Shown here: positions 1-9,844 of the stretch, piece after piece
Numbering within the stretch: the stretch's first letter is position 1
How the letters are laid out: every line of letters starts with the position of its first letter
The notes under the pieces: generated by a model
What the model saw: only the letters and a program-made list of their open reading frames with translations
Databases searched by the model: none
Told to the model about the DNA's origin: nothing
Assembly (NCBI GenBank): GCA_019925095.2
Contig: CM034392.1
Coordinates: 8,320,887-8,384,886 of the forward strand
Length of the DNA: 64,000 nucleotides
DNA from: Dendrolimus kikuchii
Taxonomy: Eukaryota > Arthropoda > Insecta > Lepidoptera > Lasiocampidae
Direction of reading: 5' to 3'
Program-made: the position numbers and the translations under genes

Positions 1-174
1 GCATGCTTTATATACACACCCAGTCTATCATTTGGGTTGAAAGCCCGATCACCAGTGGTAATAAATTACAGCAATGGCGTTCTGATCTGTCCAAAATGTA
101 AGCGCAACTTTGCAAATAAATTTGAAAGAGGGCTCATGAAAGCAGTGAAATCGAAACTGAAGCTGGCTCCGTAG
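1..174 (+). CDS. Possible 3'-terminal exon (partial, open at window edge)
   Basis: Reading from base 1, the frame stays open for 57 codons and stops at TAG (172-174). The translated end includes VVINYSNGVLICPKCKRNF and finishes in KLKLAP. It has a CPKC pair as in zinc-ribbon-like modules and a basic tail, and the residue mix looks more protein-like than most chance frames here. There is no early ATG, so if real it would be the end of a gene entering from the left; an AG that could act as a splice acceptor lies at 22-23 (CACCCAG). No poly(A) signal is evident right after the stop, and a dispersed repeat begins at 228. I do not recognise the family. Chance openness over this length is unlikely but far from impossible. 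Confidence 0.3.
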   Translation, partial: ACFIYTPSLSFGLKARSPVVINYSNGVLICPKCKRNFANKFERGLMKAVKSKLKLAP

Positions 175-227
175 TCTAATCCGTTTTTGGATTTAAATCA
201 CTCAGTCACTAGTGGGATATCATTGGA

Positions 228-366
228 AATTCAAATTCAAAAGTTTTTATTCAAAATAAATAAGTTCCACTGGAGAACACTTTTTAAAGGTCATACATAT
301 AAGTTAAAATTAAATTTTATTTATTTATTTTATTAAGGAGAAGAAGAGACAAGAAACTCCTCAGCT
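228..366 (+). repeat. Dispersed repeat family B, copy 1
   Basis: It begins ATTCAAATTCAAAAG and contains AAGTTCCACTGGAGAACAC, AGGTCATACATATAAGTTAA and a terminal AAGAAACTCCTCAGC. The same ordered blocks recur at 34920-35092 and, for the 3' part only, at 54655-54726. This is a common lepidopteran interspersed repeat, probably the 3' end of a non-LTR element. No coding capacity is visible. Confidence 0.65.
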
Positions 367-1028
367 AGCTAAAAATTGATCAACTCAAACTTTTTTTTAA
401 ATTAACTTTTATACAAAATAATTACACAATTACTTTTTGAAGAATTAATGGAGTTGTAGCAAATTATATAATGATAAACACGATTACCTCAAAGCTAACA
501 GTTTCACGCCGACATTCTGTGCGAGTGTGATATCACACTGATCGAGCTAGTATTAATGCCCTGAATAAACAAGGTTAGTTTTTCCAAGCTAGGACAGCAA
601 GCTAGAACCTCGGTATACTATCCTGGCTTGCTGTACAGACCTGGCAATGAGCAGTGCTGTGTTGATGGTGCTGCTAGAAAATTTGATGCCAGTACCATTG
701 CAGTGACTTAAAGTAATAACACGTCTGTGAAATAAAATCACATGGTCAGAAAAACAAAACGCGTAGTTACTGCTCACTAGCCAATTGGATACTAGCTTCA
801 CCAACCACACAAAGCTAGTTAGTACACAAGCCAGGATGGTAAAATCACTGGTAGAGATGTTACTCTAGCTCAAAAAATAGAACCCCATCCTATTTAACTA
901 TCTTAACTTGATACGTTAGCTTATTAGTTTTCTCACTAGCTTAATAGCCAAGAAATGAAGCTAGTCCTGTATACACGAAATCAGAGTGGCTATCATGCTA
1001 CCTTACTAGTACTAACTTGCTAGCCTAG
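365..1028. other. CTAG-rich unassigned stretch
   Basis: By eye there are 14 CTAG tetramers in 664 bp, eight of them as GCTAG, where about two to three would be expected at this base composition. Examples are at 365, 547, 589, 602, 674, 777, 792, 814, 865, 936, 961, 1006, 1020 and 1025. Spacing is irregular, so this is not a simple tandem repeat. No gene is recognised; the 73-codon frame on the minus strand (589-810) has no recognisable features. Confidence 0.5.
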
Positions 1029-1045
1029 CTTGAAAAACTAATCAA

Positions 1046-3436
1046 GATAATGATTCCAGCATGACTCTACCAGGTCGGAAATCATATAGTGTAACAAACT
1101 GCTCTGGCAAAAATCAGAACGTTTTATTGAGGCAAACCGCACGACATTATTTACCCCAACAGAGAAGCGAGTTTGACAAGTGATTAGGGATTATTAACTG
1201 TATTACTGTGTCGCATCACATCGGCTTAATATGAATATGATTCGCGCGAGCTCGTAAATCATAGACGGAACCAATTTGTATTGTTATTACAATAATAGGT
1301 TTGTTGAGATACAAAATTAATCTTTTATAATGTCAGTTGGTGCTTGCTTTCTTTTCTTGCCACCTTCTGTGATACAGTGGACTTGAAGGTCGGTGCATTT
1401 GGCTCATCAGGACTTAAAAACGGCATTTCCAATTGGCGTAAGTAATTGTGATCGACCTTATAAGTGTTAACTTGGAAATATGTAATAATTTGTGATTGAT
1501 TATCAAAATACATAGGTATTATTAATAATAATATGCGATTGAGTTTCCAAGACAAGTAATTATTGAAAATATTCTTAAACGTTCTTACAAAGAGCCCAGA
1601 AATATTTCTAATTCATTGTTTTGCAATATTTTAAGTAAGCATGAGCTCTAGCTTGGTCTATTACATTGGTAATATTGGTCTTAGGGCATATACACAGTGT
1701 AAAATAATATTAAAGTTTTTAAAATTTATTCTTTAATAAAACTTTATAAACTTTATTTTGAAAGTTTTCTATGTCCGTCTCCTGCGAAAACAGACTTTTT
1801 AAATTGTTTTCGAAAATATTTATAAGTATATGTATATGCAAGGTCGTGACGGAACAGTGAAACATACACACAAATTCATTTTCTATTGATATATTTAAGT
1901 ATGGGTATTCTGATTTCAAAATGTGAACGGGAATGGTAGCAACGTGTCGCAGGGATAACGGTAATGCTCCAATCGCGTGAAACTGAACAATATCTAACGA
2001 CGATTGACTCGGCTCAAAGGAAATGAATAGATTTCATTTTAGTGTCATTTGTAGAGCTAATGGCGCTTTGGTTAATGTCATGTCGACAAGCGTCGCAACG
2101 GGTAAACACGACGCGGAGCATTCAATTGTGCTCGTAATCATTTCTCAGGTTCTTTATTTTCTTTTATTAAAATGTGACCGACAGTTAGGATGTAAATAAT
2201 TGTGCATGTGATTCGCTTCCTTATGCGTAAGGTTAAAGGATAAGGATGTGTATACTCGACATGATGACCAATGACTCGAATTCTCAGTGTCAAAGAGAGC
2301 ACACTTACTTACATATTGTCATAGTTATATAGTTAATCTCTGGTTTATATGTTAAACACTTCAAATAAAAAAATCAATAGTTTTGATTTACTTAAAAATA
2401 AAAAAAGGATAATACTCAAATTTTTTATCTCAAAACAAACCATTAATTTCATTTGTAAGATTGATACCTTATTATAAGGAGGCTCGTGGATTTCACTATT
2501 AGTGTGCTGTGTCGATAAAGTACGAAATTGTCGTGCCTACAGTTCACCGACTGTTATGGAACTTAATGGGCGTGATTTTAATAACTTGCGTACTAAGCTA
2601 TTCTTTTACGAAGAATAAGTAGGTATGCATAAGGTTCGTATTATAGAAACATTGACTCGCATGTGCCATCAGATATGTCAAATGGAAAATTACCCTTGAA
2701 TTGGTACCGTGCCCCAATAAAAAGCTCAATTACATCACAATACCTTCTTTGTATTTTTCCCGAAAAAAACCACCGTAATAAATAATACCGTATGTCATTT
2801 CACAGCACGTATGAAATTTATAACACACGAAACGATTTCGAAGGGCAATTTATTTGTAATAGAGCCATACAGCAGGGAGTAACAACAGGAGTAGTGGGGG
2901 CCGACCCGACCGTTATTTTAATGACAGAAAATATTCTTACTAATCATTTAAACCAAATGTATCTTCTTAGATGTAAATAATAAAAAAAAATTACCATAGG
3001 GTAGTTGACTTTTATCATATATTATTACAAAACGCTGAAGCCCCCTAATTTCGACAATTCTGATACGCCATTTCCTCCTCCTCCTATTCCCATCGTACCT
3101 ATCCCATCTTTCTATTTCTTTCCCATATCTCAGTCCCAATCCCGGATCTTGAATTTTTCCAAGGGGGGGCAGAACATGAAAAATGCCGCTCCCGCTCGCC
3201 ATATTTTTAACTTAACCATCATCATCATTTCAACCATCACGCGCCCACGGATGGATACGTGTGCGTCTGTAGATTTTCATCTTTAGTGGATATCTCAGTC
3301 GTCAAAGTTGCGTTAATAATGAGTACTGTCGGAGAATTTAGAATTTGCCGCCCTCTGACTTGGCCGCCCTAGGTATGGGCTCCTGTTCGCCCTAGGTCCG
3401 GCCCTCCTCAGTCCTCTTTTCTCATATCCATCCTAT
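1046..3436. other. Unassigned, no gene seen
   Basis: AT-rich DNA with several short chance frames. A moderately GC-richer part at about 1930-2130 and a CCTCCTCCTCC pyrimidine run at about 3074 stand out only by composition. I see no recognisable exon, RNA gene or transposon protein fragment. Confidence 0.5.
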
Positions 3437-3548
3437 CCTAAAGGCTGGCAACGCCTTGTCTTCATCTCTGGTGTTGCAAATGTCTATTGGGGTAACCACT
3501 TTCCATTAGATGGACCGTCCGCTTCTTTGCCAGCTTTGTAATAAAAAA
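3437..3548 (-). repeat. Short retroposon sharing the 3' module of family A
   Basis: It runs from AAGGCTGGCAACGCC through GGTGTTGCAAATGTC and CCACTTTCCATTAGATGG to a TTGTAATAAAAAAG end. The last ~80 bp match the A-tailed end of the longer family A retroposon, but the body differs. It lies in the same orientation as 15188-15502. Confidence 0.6.
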
Positions 3549-4190
3549 GTGGTAACTAGTGAAGTGTTGAATACCAAATAAGATTTGACTTAACATGTCG
3601 TATTGATGTAAAATAATCTAAACTTTTATAACGTATACATATTTTAGTTACCACTTCAAGCTATCGAGAAAACAATAGTAATTGAATATTCACACATTCA
3701 TTCAAAAGAAAGTTTTTAAAATAAATCCGTTTTACACAGTGTTTTTCGTTAGTTTTATCAACCCCTATATTATATCTCGTAGCGGGAGAGTAAAGAGGCG
3801 CCATCCTGGTACGATTTGTGACTTAATCACTTTATTGGCAGCGGGGGAGATGGCTTATCGGAAAGAAATGTTGACCCGACCTGCTGATATATGAGTAAAC
3901 AAGCTTGCACTTTTCCTCAGCGACATTTGGCGGTCATTGCGGCCATAAACTCGTCGGTAAAGTTTGGATTGCGTTTGTGGGGAGACCAAAGTGCTTTTTA
4001 ACGTTTTTTTAGTTTAAAATGTTTTAGTACTCTTTTAGCAATGTATTTTAGTTACCTACCCTTTGAGCGTTAACGTCGGTGCTGTCACGTGCATCTGGAA
4101 AAGAAAATTTAATATGAATATCTATCCATTTTTAATCAATCTGTAGGCGGTTTGAATTTGTAAAAGAAATATTAAAAAAGAAAAAAATCG
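3549..4190. other. Unassigned, no gene seen
   Basis: No recognisable coding or repeat structure. A short GC-richer patch lies around 3785-3980. Confidence 0.45.
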
Positions 4191-4400
4191 GAGGGGCTGG
4201 TTCTAAGAACAGCACATTCTGAAAATAGCATTTTTAGAACTTTTGTTTGTCTGTCTGATAGACTATCACGTGAAAACTATTACGTGGATTTAAATGAAAC
4301 TCGATATAGAATTAGCTTATATCCCAGGTCAACACTTAAGGATAATTTTTATCCCAATTGAATGACGTAGTTTTCGTGGAATACACGAACATAGGCAAAA
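4191..4400 (-). mobile_element. Helitron-like (Lep1/MINE-1 type) fragment
   Basis: In reverse orientation it carries the ordered blocks AGCATTTTTAGAACTTTTG, TTGTCTGTCTGATAG, AATGAAACTC and GATAATTTTTATCCC. They match the copy at 63400-63810. The short GTCT/GACA microsatellite is characteristic of Lep1/MINE-1 repeats described in moths. Both termini are lost. Confidence 0.5.
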
Positions 4401-4475
4401 ATATGGCGGTGCGCTCGTGATGTTTTGGTGCCATCGTATTTTTTTTATATTATTTATATTATTATCTTATTTGTT

Positions 4476-4717
4476 TAGCCGACGGGCAGACGGCCCACCT
4501 AATGGAAAGCGGTTACCATCGCCAAGGTGCTGCCGCTCTCTAAAGGGAGACTGGAGCCTGGCATGTTGGCTGGTTAGCTGATTGTTATGGCAGCATACTT
4601 TACACTAGGGTTGGTACCGGGTACCATTACGACCTAGCTGTGAGTTGTTGGGTCGCCTCTTACGACAGGCCGCCCAGCCGCAGAAAATTGTATTCTTTCT
4701 CCGTTCCTGCACGGATA
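4476..4717 (-). mobile_element. Family A retroposon (~310-bp type), copy 1
   Basis: It contains the family blocks GCAGACGGCCCACCT, AAGCGGTTACCATCGCC, TCTTACGACAGGCCGCC and the GC-rich terminus CCGTTCCTGCACGGATA. The interior is shortened and diverged. An AT-rich stretch, not a clean T-run, lies to its left where the A tail would be. Confidence 0.75.
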
Positions 4718-4910
4718 AAAACATTACAATTTACCAACAAATACGTCTTCACCATGGCAAAGCGAACGAAGTTTTGAACGTTCTAGTTTTGAATATATAT
4801 TATGTTTAGAGTTTTGTTGTTAAAAGACTTGTACCTGAGGCCACGAAGCCACCAACTATAAATATACTATAACTATAAAGAGCTATAAAGAGCTCTCGTA
4901 AGACGTAATC

Positions 4911-4998
4911 GACTTATCAGGTGATCTAAAGGCTGGTACTTTCATCAGACAACGGATCAGTATGACGATCTTTCAAGGGAACGAAGCTAGCATTTCGG
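4911..4998 (+). pseudogene. Non-LTR retrotransposon C-terminal fragment (QRIS type)
   Basis: The frame reads LSGDLKAGTFIRQRISMTI followed by FQGNEASISD. It matches the fragments at 27367-27528 and 47101-47224, which share Q-R-I-S/G, A-I-Q-R-G-N and L-G-T-L-P. I take the family to be the end of a lepidopteran non-LTR reverse-transcriptase ORF, from memory of its general appearance. Only about 30 codons remain. Confidence 0.5.
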
Positions 4999-5020
4999 AC
5001 ATTCTACAAATTATTTTACA

Positions 5021-5149
5021 AATGGTAGACCAAAAAAGAGATGGATGGATTTTGTGAAGGATGATATGATGACTTGTGGTGTGACTGAGGACATATGTCA
5101 GAATAGAGGAGTATGGAAGCAAAAGATATATTGTGCCGACCTCAAATAA
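5021..5149 (+). pseudogene. RTE-like retrotransposon C-terminal fragment
   Basis: The 42-codon frame begins NGRPKKRWMDFVKDDM, continues through CGVTEDICQNRGVWK and ends YCADLK before TAA. The GRPKKRW...DDM...W...CADP pattern is typical of endonuclease/reverse-transcriptase ORF ends of RTE-like non-LTR elements in insects. A purine-rich AGAGAGA tail follows to about 5185. Related copies lie in reverse at 20541-20725 and 23300-23594. It is severely 5'-truncated, so no catalytic domain remains. Confidence 0.65.
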
Positions 5150-5189
5150 TTGGGAGAAAGAAGGTGAAAGAAAAAAGAGAGATAAACAA

Positions 5190-6770
5190 TAGATAATAAG
5201 GTATTCATTGTATTAGGTTATGCACAGTATTTTGATTATAAGTAAATGATGTATAAAGTCTTAATATCTTTTAATCTGGAAATATTAATAACAAGGAAAG
5301 GGTTTTATAGGTAAATATACGGCTGGGTATCCCGAGTGGTGATTAGCCAGTGGGCACACTCCGCGATAGCACCGGACCTAAATATGTTTGTATTTTGGCT
5401 TTGCCGGTGCCTGTACACATACCCAATATCCGTTCCCTCCTGAGGATCAGCCATTACGCAGCCTCTTAACGGAGGACGGTTTTAATTAAAAACTTCTTAC
5501 ATTAGCATGTGTCTGTCCAATCATTGTACTAATACCTACAAAATATTATTTAATTTTGCACGAACCTTAGTTGTTTTTGGATTTGGGTGAAACAAATACT
5601 AACTTTACTTAATTTCAACGAAAATAAGGAGCGTACTTTATGAATTTATTAAAAATTTGCTACGCCCACCACTTTATTCGCTTGGACTAGGATTTTTGAA
5701 CCCTGCAAAAAAATTGACATGATGCATAAAAAGAAAATTTGAGAGAAATTTAGTATCTTAAACGTTTGACATCTCAGTAGTTGAGACGTCGACATTTAGT
5801 CCTATAATGTTTATAAAGAACTGTCGAGCTGAGAACAATTGTACTGTTGTAACAGTACAATTCTGAAGTTTGCCAACTGTTTTTCGCGTGAAATACTTCT
5901 CTAAAAAATGAGTTTTATTGTAAACAATATTTTCTACGGAGGTAGGTACTTCTTTCTCCCAAAAAAAAAAAACGTTTGACTCTCAAGAGGTTAAGATTTA
6001 CATTGAAATCCGATGAACAATTTTTGAGACTATTAGAGATAAAATTCCTAATTGACCGAAAGCAAATATTTTAAAAACGGTTATCTATGGTTTGATGTCG
6101 AATATAATATAGCAGTTATTACAAAAATTTTGGCATTTAACTGGAAATTACAGAGAGACATTTTAGTATTATTGGCATAGATGATGCGGCATTATAATGT
6201 TGGAAATTTGTTATGTATATCGATTGGAATTATGGAATATTATTAATGCATTGTAAGTGGGTCAGGCGGGTTGTTCGTTCCTCCGTAGCCTAAACAAACA
6301 ATACATCAGGTCGAACGGTAGAAGTCTTAAACGCAATAAACAAACACAGGTGTACCTGCCTCAACCGCTGTCCGGACCAACTTGGAAAGTATTCGTAAGC
6401 GTTCAAACATACCGGCCTCGTTATGCATGCCTCGCTGGGTTTAATCACAGCACAGCCCCGCCTCGGGCGGAGCTAATGTTTTCACTATGTATTTTTTACG
6501 CACTCCTAACTTGCGCACAACAGCACTTATAGGCAGGTTGTAGGGTGTATATAAGTTAGATATTTTACTGTCTACTACTGCTTTTCAGATGGCTTTGTAA
6601 ATTTCTACTCCATGTCCTGAAATAAAAAGTATCCTATGTTCGTTATTGTTAGACGAATAGTTAACTCAGATTCGCTCATGTATACTTTAAATTCGGGATG
6701 AATAATTGGTGATATTAACTATCATTATTGATTATGTGTGTACATCGTTGTATTCCTCAGGTAATTGAAA
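5190..6770. other. Unassigned, one GC-richer patch
   Basis: At 5318-5482 a GC-richer segment (GGCTGGGTATCCCGAGTGG and onward) looks like an old transposon or SINE piece that I cannot assign. The 91-codon frame at 6257-6532 has no recognisable domain. The rest is AT-rich with no visible gene. Confidence 0.45.
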
Positions 6771-6774
6771 TCTA

Positions 6775-6960
6775 ATGCTGGATGACGGATGTAGATCACA
6801 CCAAGTCTGCGCCAGATACCTCGGTCCTCCGCTAACCCAGCATCTTCATCCAGTCTCCGACTGCATTCTTGCACAGGTTATCTATCCTCCAGGTCGGAGG
6901 TCCTATGTTACATTTAGTAAGACGCGGTCTCTAGTCCAGGCTCATCTGTTTCATATATCT
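6775..6960 (-). pseudogene. Decayed non-LTR retrotransposon C-terminus
   Basis: On the minus strand one frame reads GPPTWRIDNLCKNAVGDW. After a frameshift another reads AEDRGIWRRLGVIYIRHP. The pieces line up with the better preserved fragment at 42600-42789 (GRPPFRWTDDLCKFAGGGW, then DRDMWRKLGEVHVQQWP). This W-T-D-D-L...W...D-R...W-R pattern is the usual C-terminal tail of several non-LTR RT ORFs. Stops and a frame change show it is dead. Confidence 0.55.
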
Positions 6961-7155
6961 TTTGCATGAAAGGAGACCATGTTTTTTTTGCCTGAAGTTG
7001 GTAAACAGAAAGACAGTTGATCTAAGGGAATGATGTTACCTTCGTGCATAGATGTTAGACCGGGTAATGACAACGCGTTGCCAGCCTTTGGAATGGAATA
7101 GATGGGATGGAAACCGATCCAGCAAGCAGTATACAAAAGAATTTATAGACAATAA

Positions 7156-7670
7156 TCTATAATATTACAAAATTCTAAACATGACGTGTCTGTACATTGA
7201 AACTATTTAAAAAAAATACTGGAATAGATTATATAAACGATGGAGAACATCAGGCAATTTTTTTAGCTTTCTTGTCTGTTTGTTCGGGATTCACGTCAAA
7301 ACTTGTGGGCCGATTTCGATGCGGTTTTCACTAACCGACAGCAAATTCTTAGACTTAAAAATTGCGTTACTTTTTATGCTGGGACTCTGGCGGGATTTTT
7401 TTTGGGCATAATTTAAAATGTCCAGATTACTAAAAATCAAATTCCTGTGATTTTTTCACTGGTCAATAGCAAATTTTATGCAAGAAAATGTGTAATATTT
7501 TTTATTCCGGGAATATCCCGCGAATTTTCCCGGCAGCTGATTTTAGTTGTTCGGGTGCATAAAAATTAGCTTATTGTAACAGAGTTTTCACTGAAACGAT
7601 AGCTTATATTATATTTTTATGTTTATGTAATTTCAAGTCAAGCGTGGACGAAGTCGCGGGCATATCCTAG
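7156..7670 (+). mobile_element. Helitron-like non-autonomous element, family C copy 1
   Basis: It starts TCTATAATATTACAAAATTC and ends CGAAGTCGCGGGCATATCCTAG, with A before the TC and T after the CTAG. These fit Helitron hallmarks: 5' TC, 3' CTRR and insertion between A and T with no target duplication. A TTGTCTGTTTGTTC block matches the GTYT microsatellite of moth Lep1 elements. No Rep/helicase coding is present. Family members lie at 8497-9028, 20084-20540 and 49749-50470. Confidence 0.6.
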
Positions 7671-8120
7671 TAGATGATATATAGATTATAAGATTGCAGC
7701 ATAGTACTTTTACACCAATTGATGTCCTTAAAGTAAGTAGCAAGTGTCTTATCTACTGAGCCTCTAAGAATTTTAGTGTCATTACAAGCGGCTTTGTCGT
7801 GAATATTTGTTGGATCCATTTCAATATCTTCTGTTTATACACAAACAATGGTATCATAAGGCCTTGTACATCTATTAGCGTTGGTGTATCGGACGTGTGC
7901 CCACATCCGACTGTCGCGACTATTATACCGTGTGTCCAATATTGACACTGCCGTGCCGTGCCGATTGTGTTTCTGTCTCAAAGAGCCCTTGTCAGTTCAC
8001 ATGAATTTGGGATGTACCCGTACATCGTCTTAGTGTTGTTGTTAACATCAACGTTTGCTTGTATCTTTCTGATGGTCAATTATAATGGCATAGATATATG
8101 CATTTTCGGTAACAGGAACG
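7671..8120. other. Unassigned, no gene seen
   Basis: No recognisable structure. The 71-codon frame starting at 7958 is hydrophobic in places but overlaps hairpin DNA and has no recognisable family. Confidence 0.45.
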
Positions 8121-8144
8121 AACATAGGATAGGTATCCTATGTT
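8121..8144. repeat. 24-bp near-perfect palindrome
   Basis: AACATAGGATA and TATCCTATGTT are exact reverse complements separated by GG. It sits directly beside a larger inverted repeat (8146-8257). Confidence 0.75.
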
Positions 8145-8145
8145 T

Positions 8146-8257
8146 ATTCTTGTTGAATCCTTATACCGCGTAAACTACCCCATTTCTGGGATAACAGTAT
8201 CTACTTTTAGCCCAGAAATGGGGTTATTTCCTCGGTATAAGGATTCATTAACAGAAT
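8146..8257. mobile_element. Hairpin inverted repeat, probable MITE
   Basis: The left arm 8146-8190 carries TGAATCCTTATACCG and CCCCATTTCTGGG. The right arm 8211-8257 carries their reverse complements CCCAGAAATGGGG and CGGTATAAGGATTCA. The arms are about 45 bp with a ~20-bp loop and a few mismatches or small gaps. The structure suggests a foldback MITE; no coding sequence. Confidence 0.65.
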
Positions 8258-8496
8258 TAAGCCAAATGTAAATAAGAAATTTGTAGACAATATCAGCCCA
8301 TAAATATTTTAGGTGAGCGGACGGTATACCCATTACTCTTGTTGAAGGCAGATTGACAGGTTTTATACGTTGGTTAACTCGATGTGTAGGTTTCATTATG
8401 ATGTTAACTTCACTGTCAACATACGGTAATAGTAACGTGTAAGTACATATGTATTATCATGCCTATTTCCTTAAGGGGGTAAGTAGAGACCATCTA
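8258..8496. other. Unassigned spacer
   Basis: Nothing recognised between the hairpin and the next Helitron-like copy. Confidence 0.4.
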
Positions 8497-9028
8497 CACA
8501 AAATACCGCATCATAAAAAAATAATGTAAGTTATCGTTATAGCGAAAACTGTGTCGGAATAAGCTAATTTTTATGTACCCGAATAACTAAAAACCACTCT
8601 CGAGAAAATTCCCGCAGGAATTCCGAGATAAAAAAGATTACACATTTTATTACATAAAATTTGCTATCGATTAGTGAAAAAATCACATAGGAATTGATGG
8701 CCATGAAATGGTTTAAATGATTTCACATTTTAAACCATTCCCAGAAAAATTTCCACGATAAATTACCTAGCGCAGATTTTAAGTCTAAGAATTTGATGTC
8801 GATCAGCGAAAACCGCATCGAAATCGGCCCAGTAGTTTTTCGTGAATCCCATACAAACAGACAAAACGACAAACAAACATATAGATAAACAGACAAGAAA
8901 TCTAAAAGAAATGCATCGTGTTCTCCATCGTTTATATAGTCTATTCCAGTTGTTTTTTTAAATACCTTCAATGTTTCTGTACATTGAAAGTATTTATCGG
9001 CATTTTTAGAATTTTATAATATTATAGA
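8497..9028 (-). mobile_element. Helitron-like non-autonomous element, family C copy 2
   Basis: This is the same family as 7156-7670 in reverse. Shared blocks include GAACACGATGCATTTC, TAGATTTCTTGTCTGTTTAT and AATCCTTAGAC-type segments when read on the minus strand. The TC end lies at 9028-9027 (TCTATAATATTATAAAATTC). The CTAG end is lost at the low-coordinate side, where similarity fades near 8497. Confidence 0.6.
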
Positions 9029-9189
9029 TGACTAATAATTTTCGTAATAGACATTGTTCTATATTTAAAGAAAGAGAGAATAATTAAACCACCGATGTCA
9101 GTACCTAGCATTTTACTATAAATAAACTGCTCTGTAATACGGGTTGAATTATTTGCAAGTAGTGTGTTTGTGTAAATTGCCGAGTAATA

Positions 9190-9560
9190 AATTCAGGATT
9201 ATTAATCTCACAGCGTCTAACGACGCGGACTAATGTTCGGTTTTGTTTGACTTTGCAAAAACTTGCCGAATCTTATTTATTTTTTATCAATTTCACCCGG
9301 GCGAGCCTTAAAAGCGTTGCGGTGCCCCGATTTTATTATAGGGACGTGAATTAGCAAAATGAGAATAGATTTTGGCCGCGATTATGTCAAAAATAATTAA
9401 TTATTATCGATTCGGTTGCGGGCAGGGGACCGGATTGATGGGAGCCATTGACTGTAGAGCAGCTCTTCAAAATTGGAAAGCTAATTACTCCGTCACGGAG
9501 AAAAGCCCCCGACCGGCTACCATCAGCAAGATTATTGCGATGTTAAACTAATTTCATTGT
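9190..9560. promoter_or_regulatory. Candidate non-coding regulatory island
   Basis: This is GC-richer and less repetitive than its surroundings. It contains GGATTA (Otd/bicoid-type core), TTAATTATTATCGATTCGG with TAATTA and ATCGAT cores, and TTTTATTATAGG. No coding frame or transposon similarity is visible. Calling it an enhancer is inference from appearance only. Confidence 0.25.
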
Positions 9561-9844
9561 AGCCATCGTAATTTTATTTTGCGGAAAATGAAATTTAGAA
9601 TTTTAAAGAAGGTATGCAGACAAACGATCTACCTGATGGAAATGATCGTTATCCCTCATAGATGTTTGCAACACCGGGAGCATTATTAACACGTTACCAG
9701 TCGAAAAGAAATCTTATGATGTCCTGCTTAAATAAACTCAAGTTGTAGCACAAAGTTTTCAAATGAAGTAATGTAATGTTATTAAAATTTATACTTACAT
9801 TATTTATTAAAGTCTCAGCAAAAAATAAAAAAATATTATTTTTC
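9561..9844. other. Unassigned AT-rich DNA
   Basis: No gene seen. The part near 9750-9844 may include the 3' terminal DNA of the adjoining mariner element, but I cannot define its terminal repeat. Confidence 0.4.

Noticed and set aside
3005..3286. 93-codon proline-rich frame
   Set aside because: The proline run comes from a CCTCCTCCT pyrimidine tract; an overlapping antisense frame is just as open. No domain seen.
5318..5482. GC-richer patch as an exon or RNA gene
   Set aside because: No open frame of useful length, no tRNA or snRNA signature, and the style resembles old transposon DNA.
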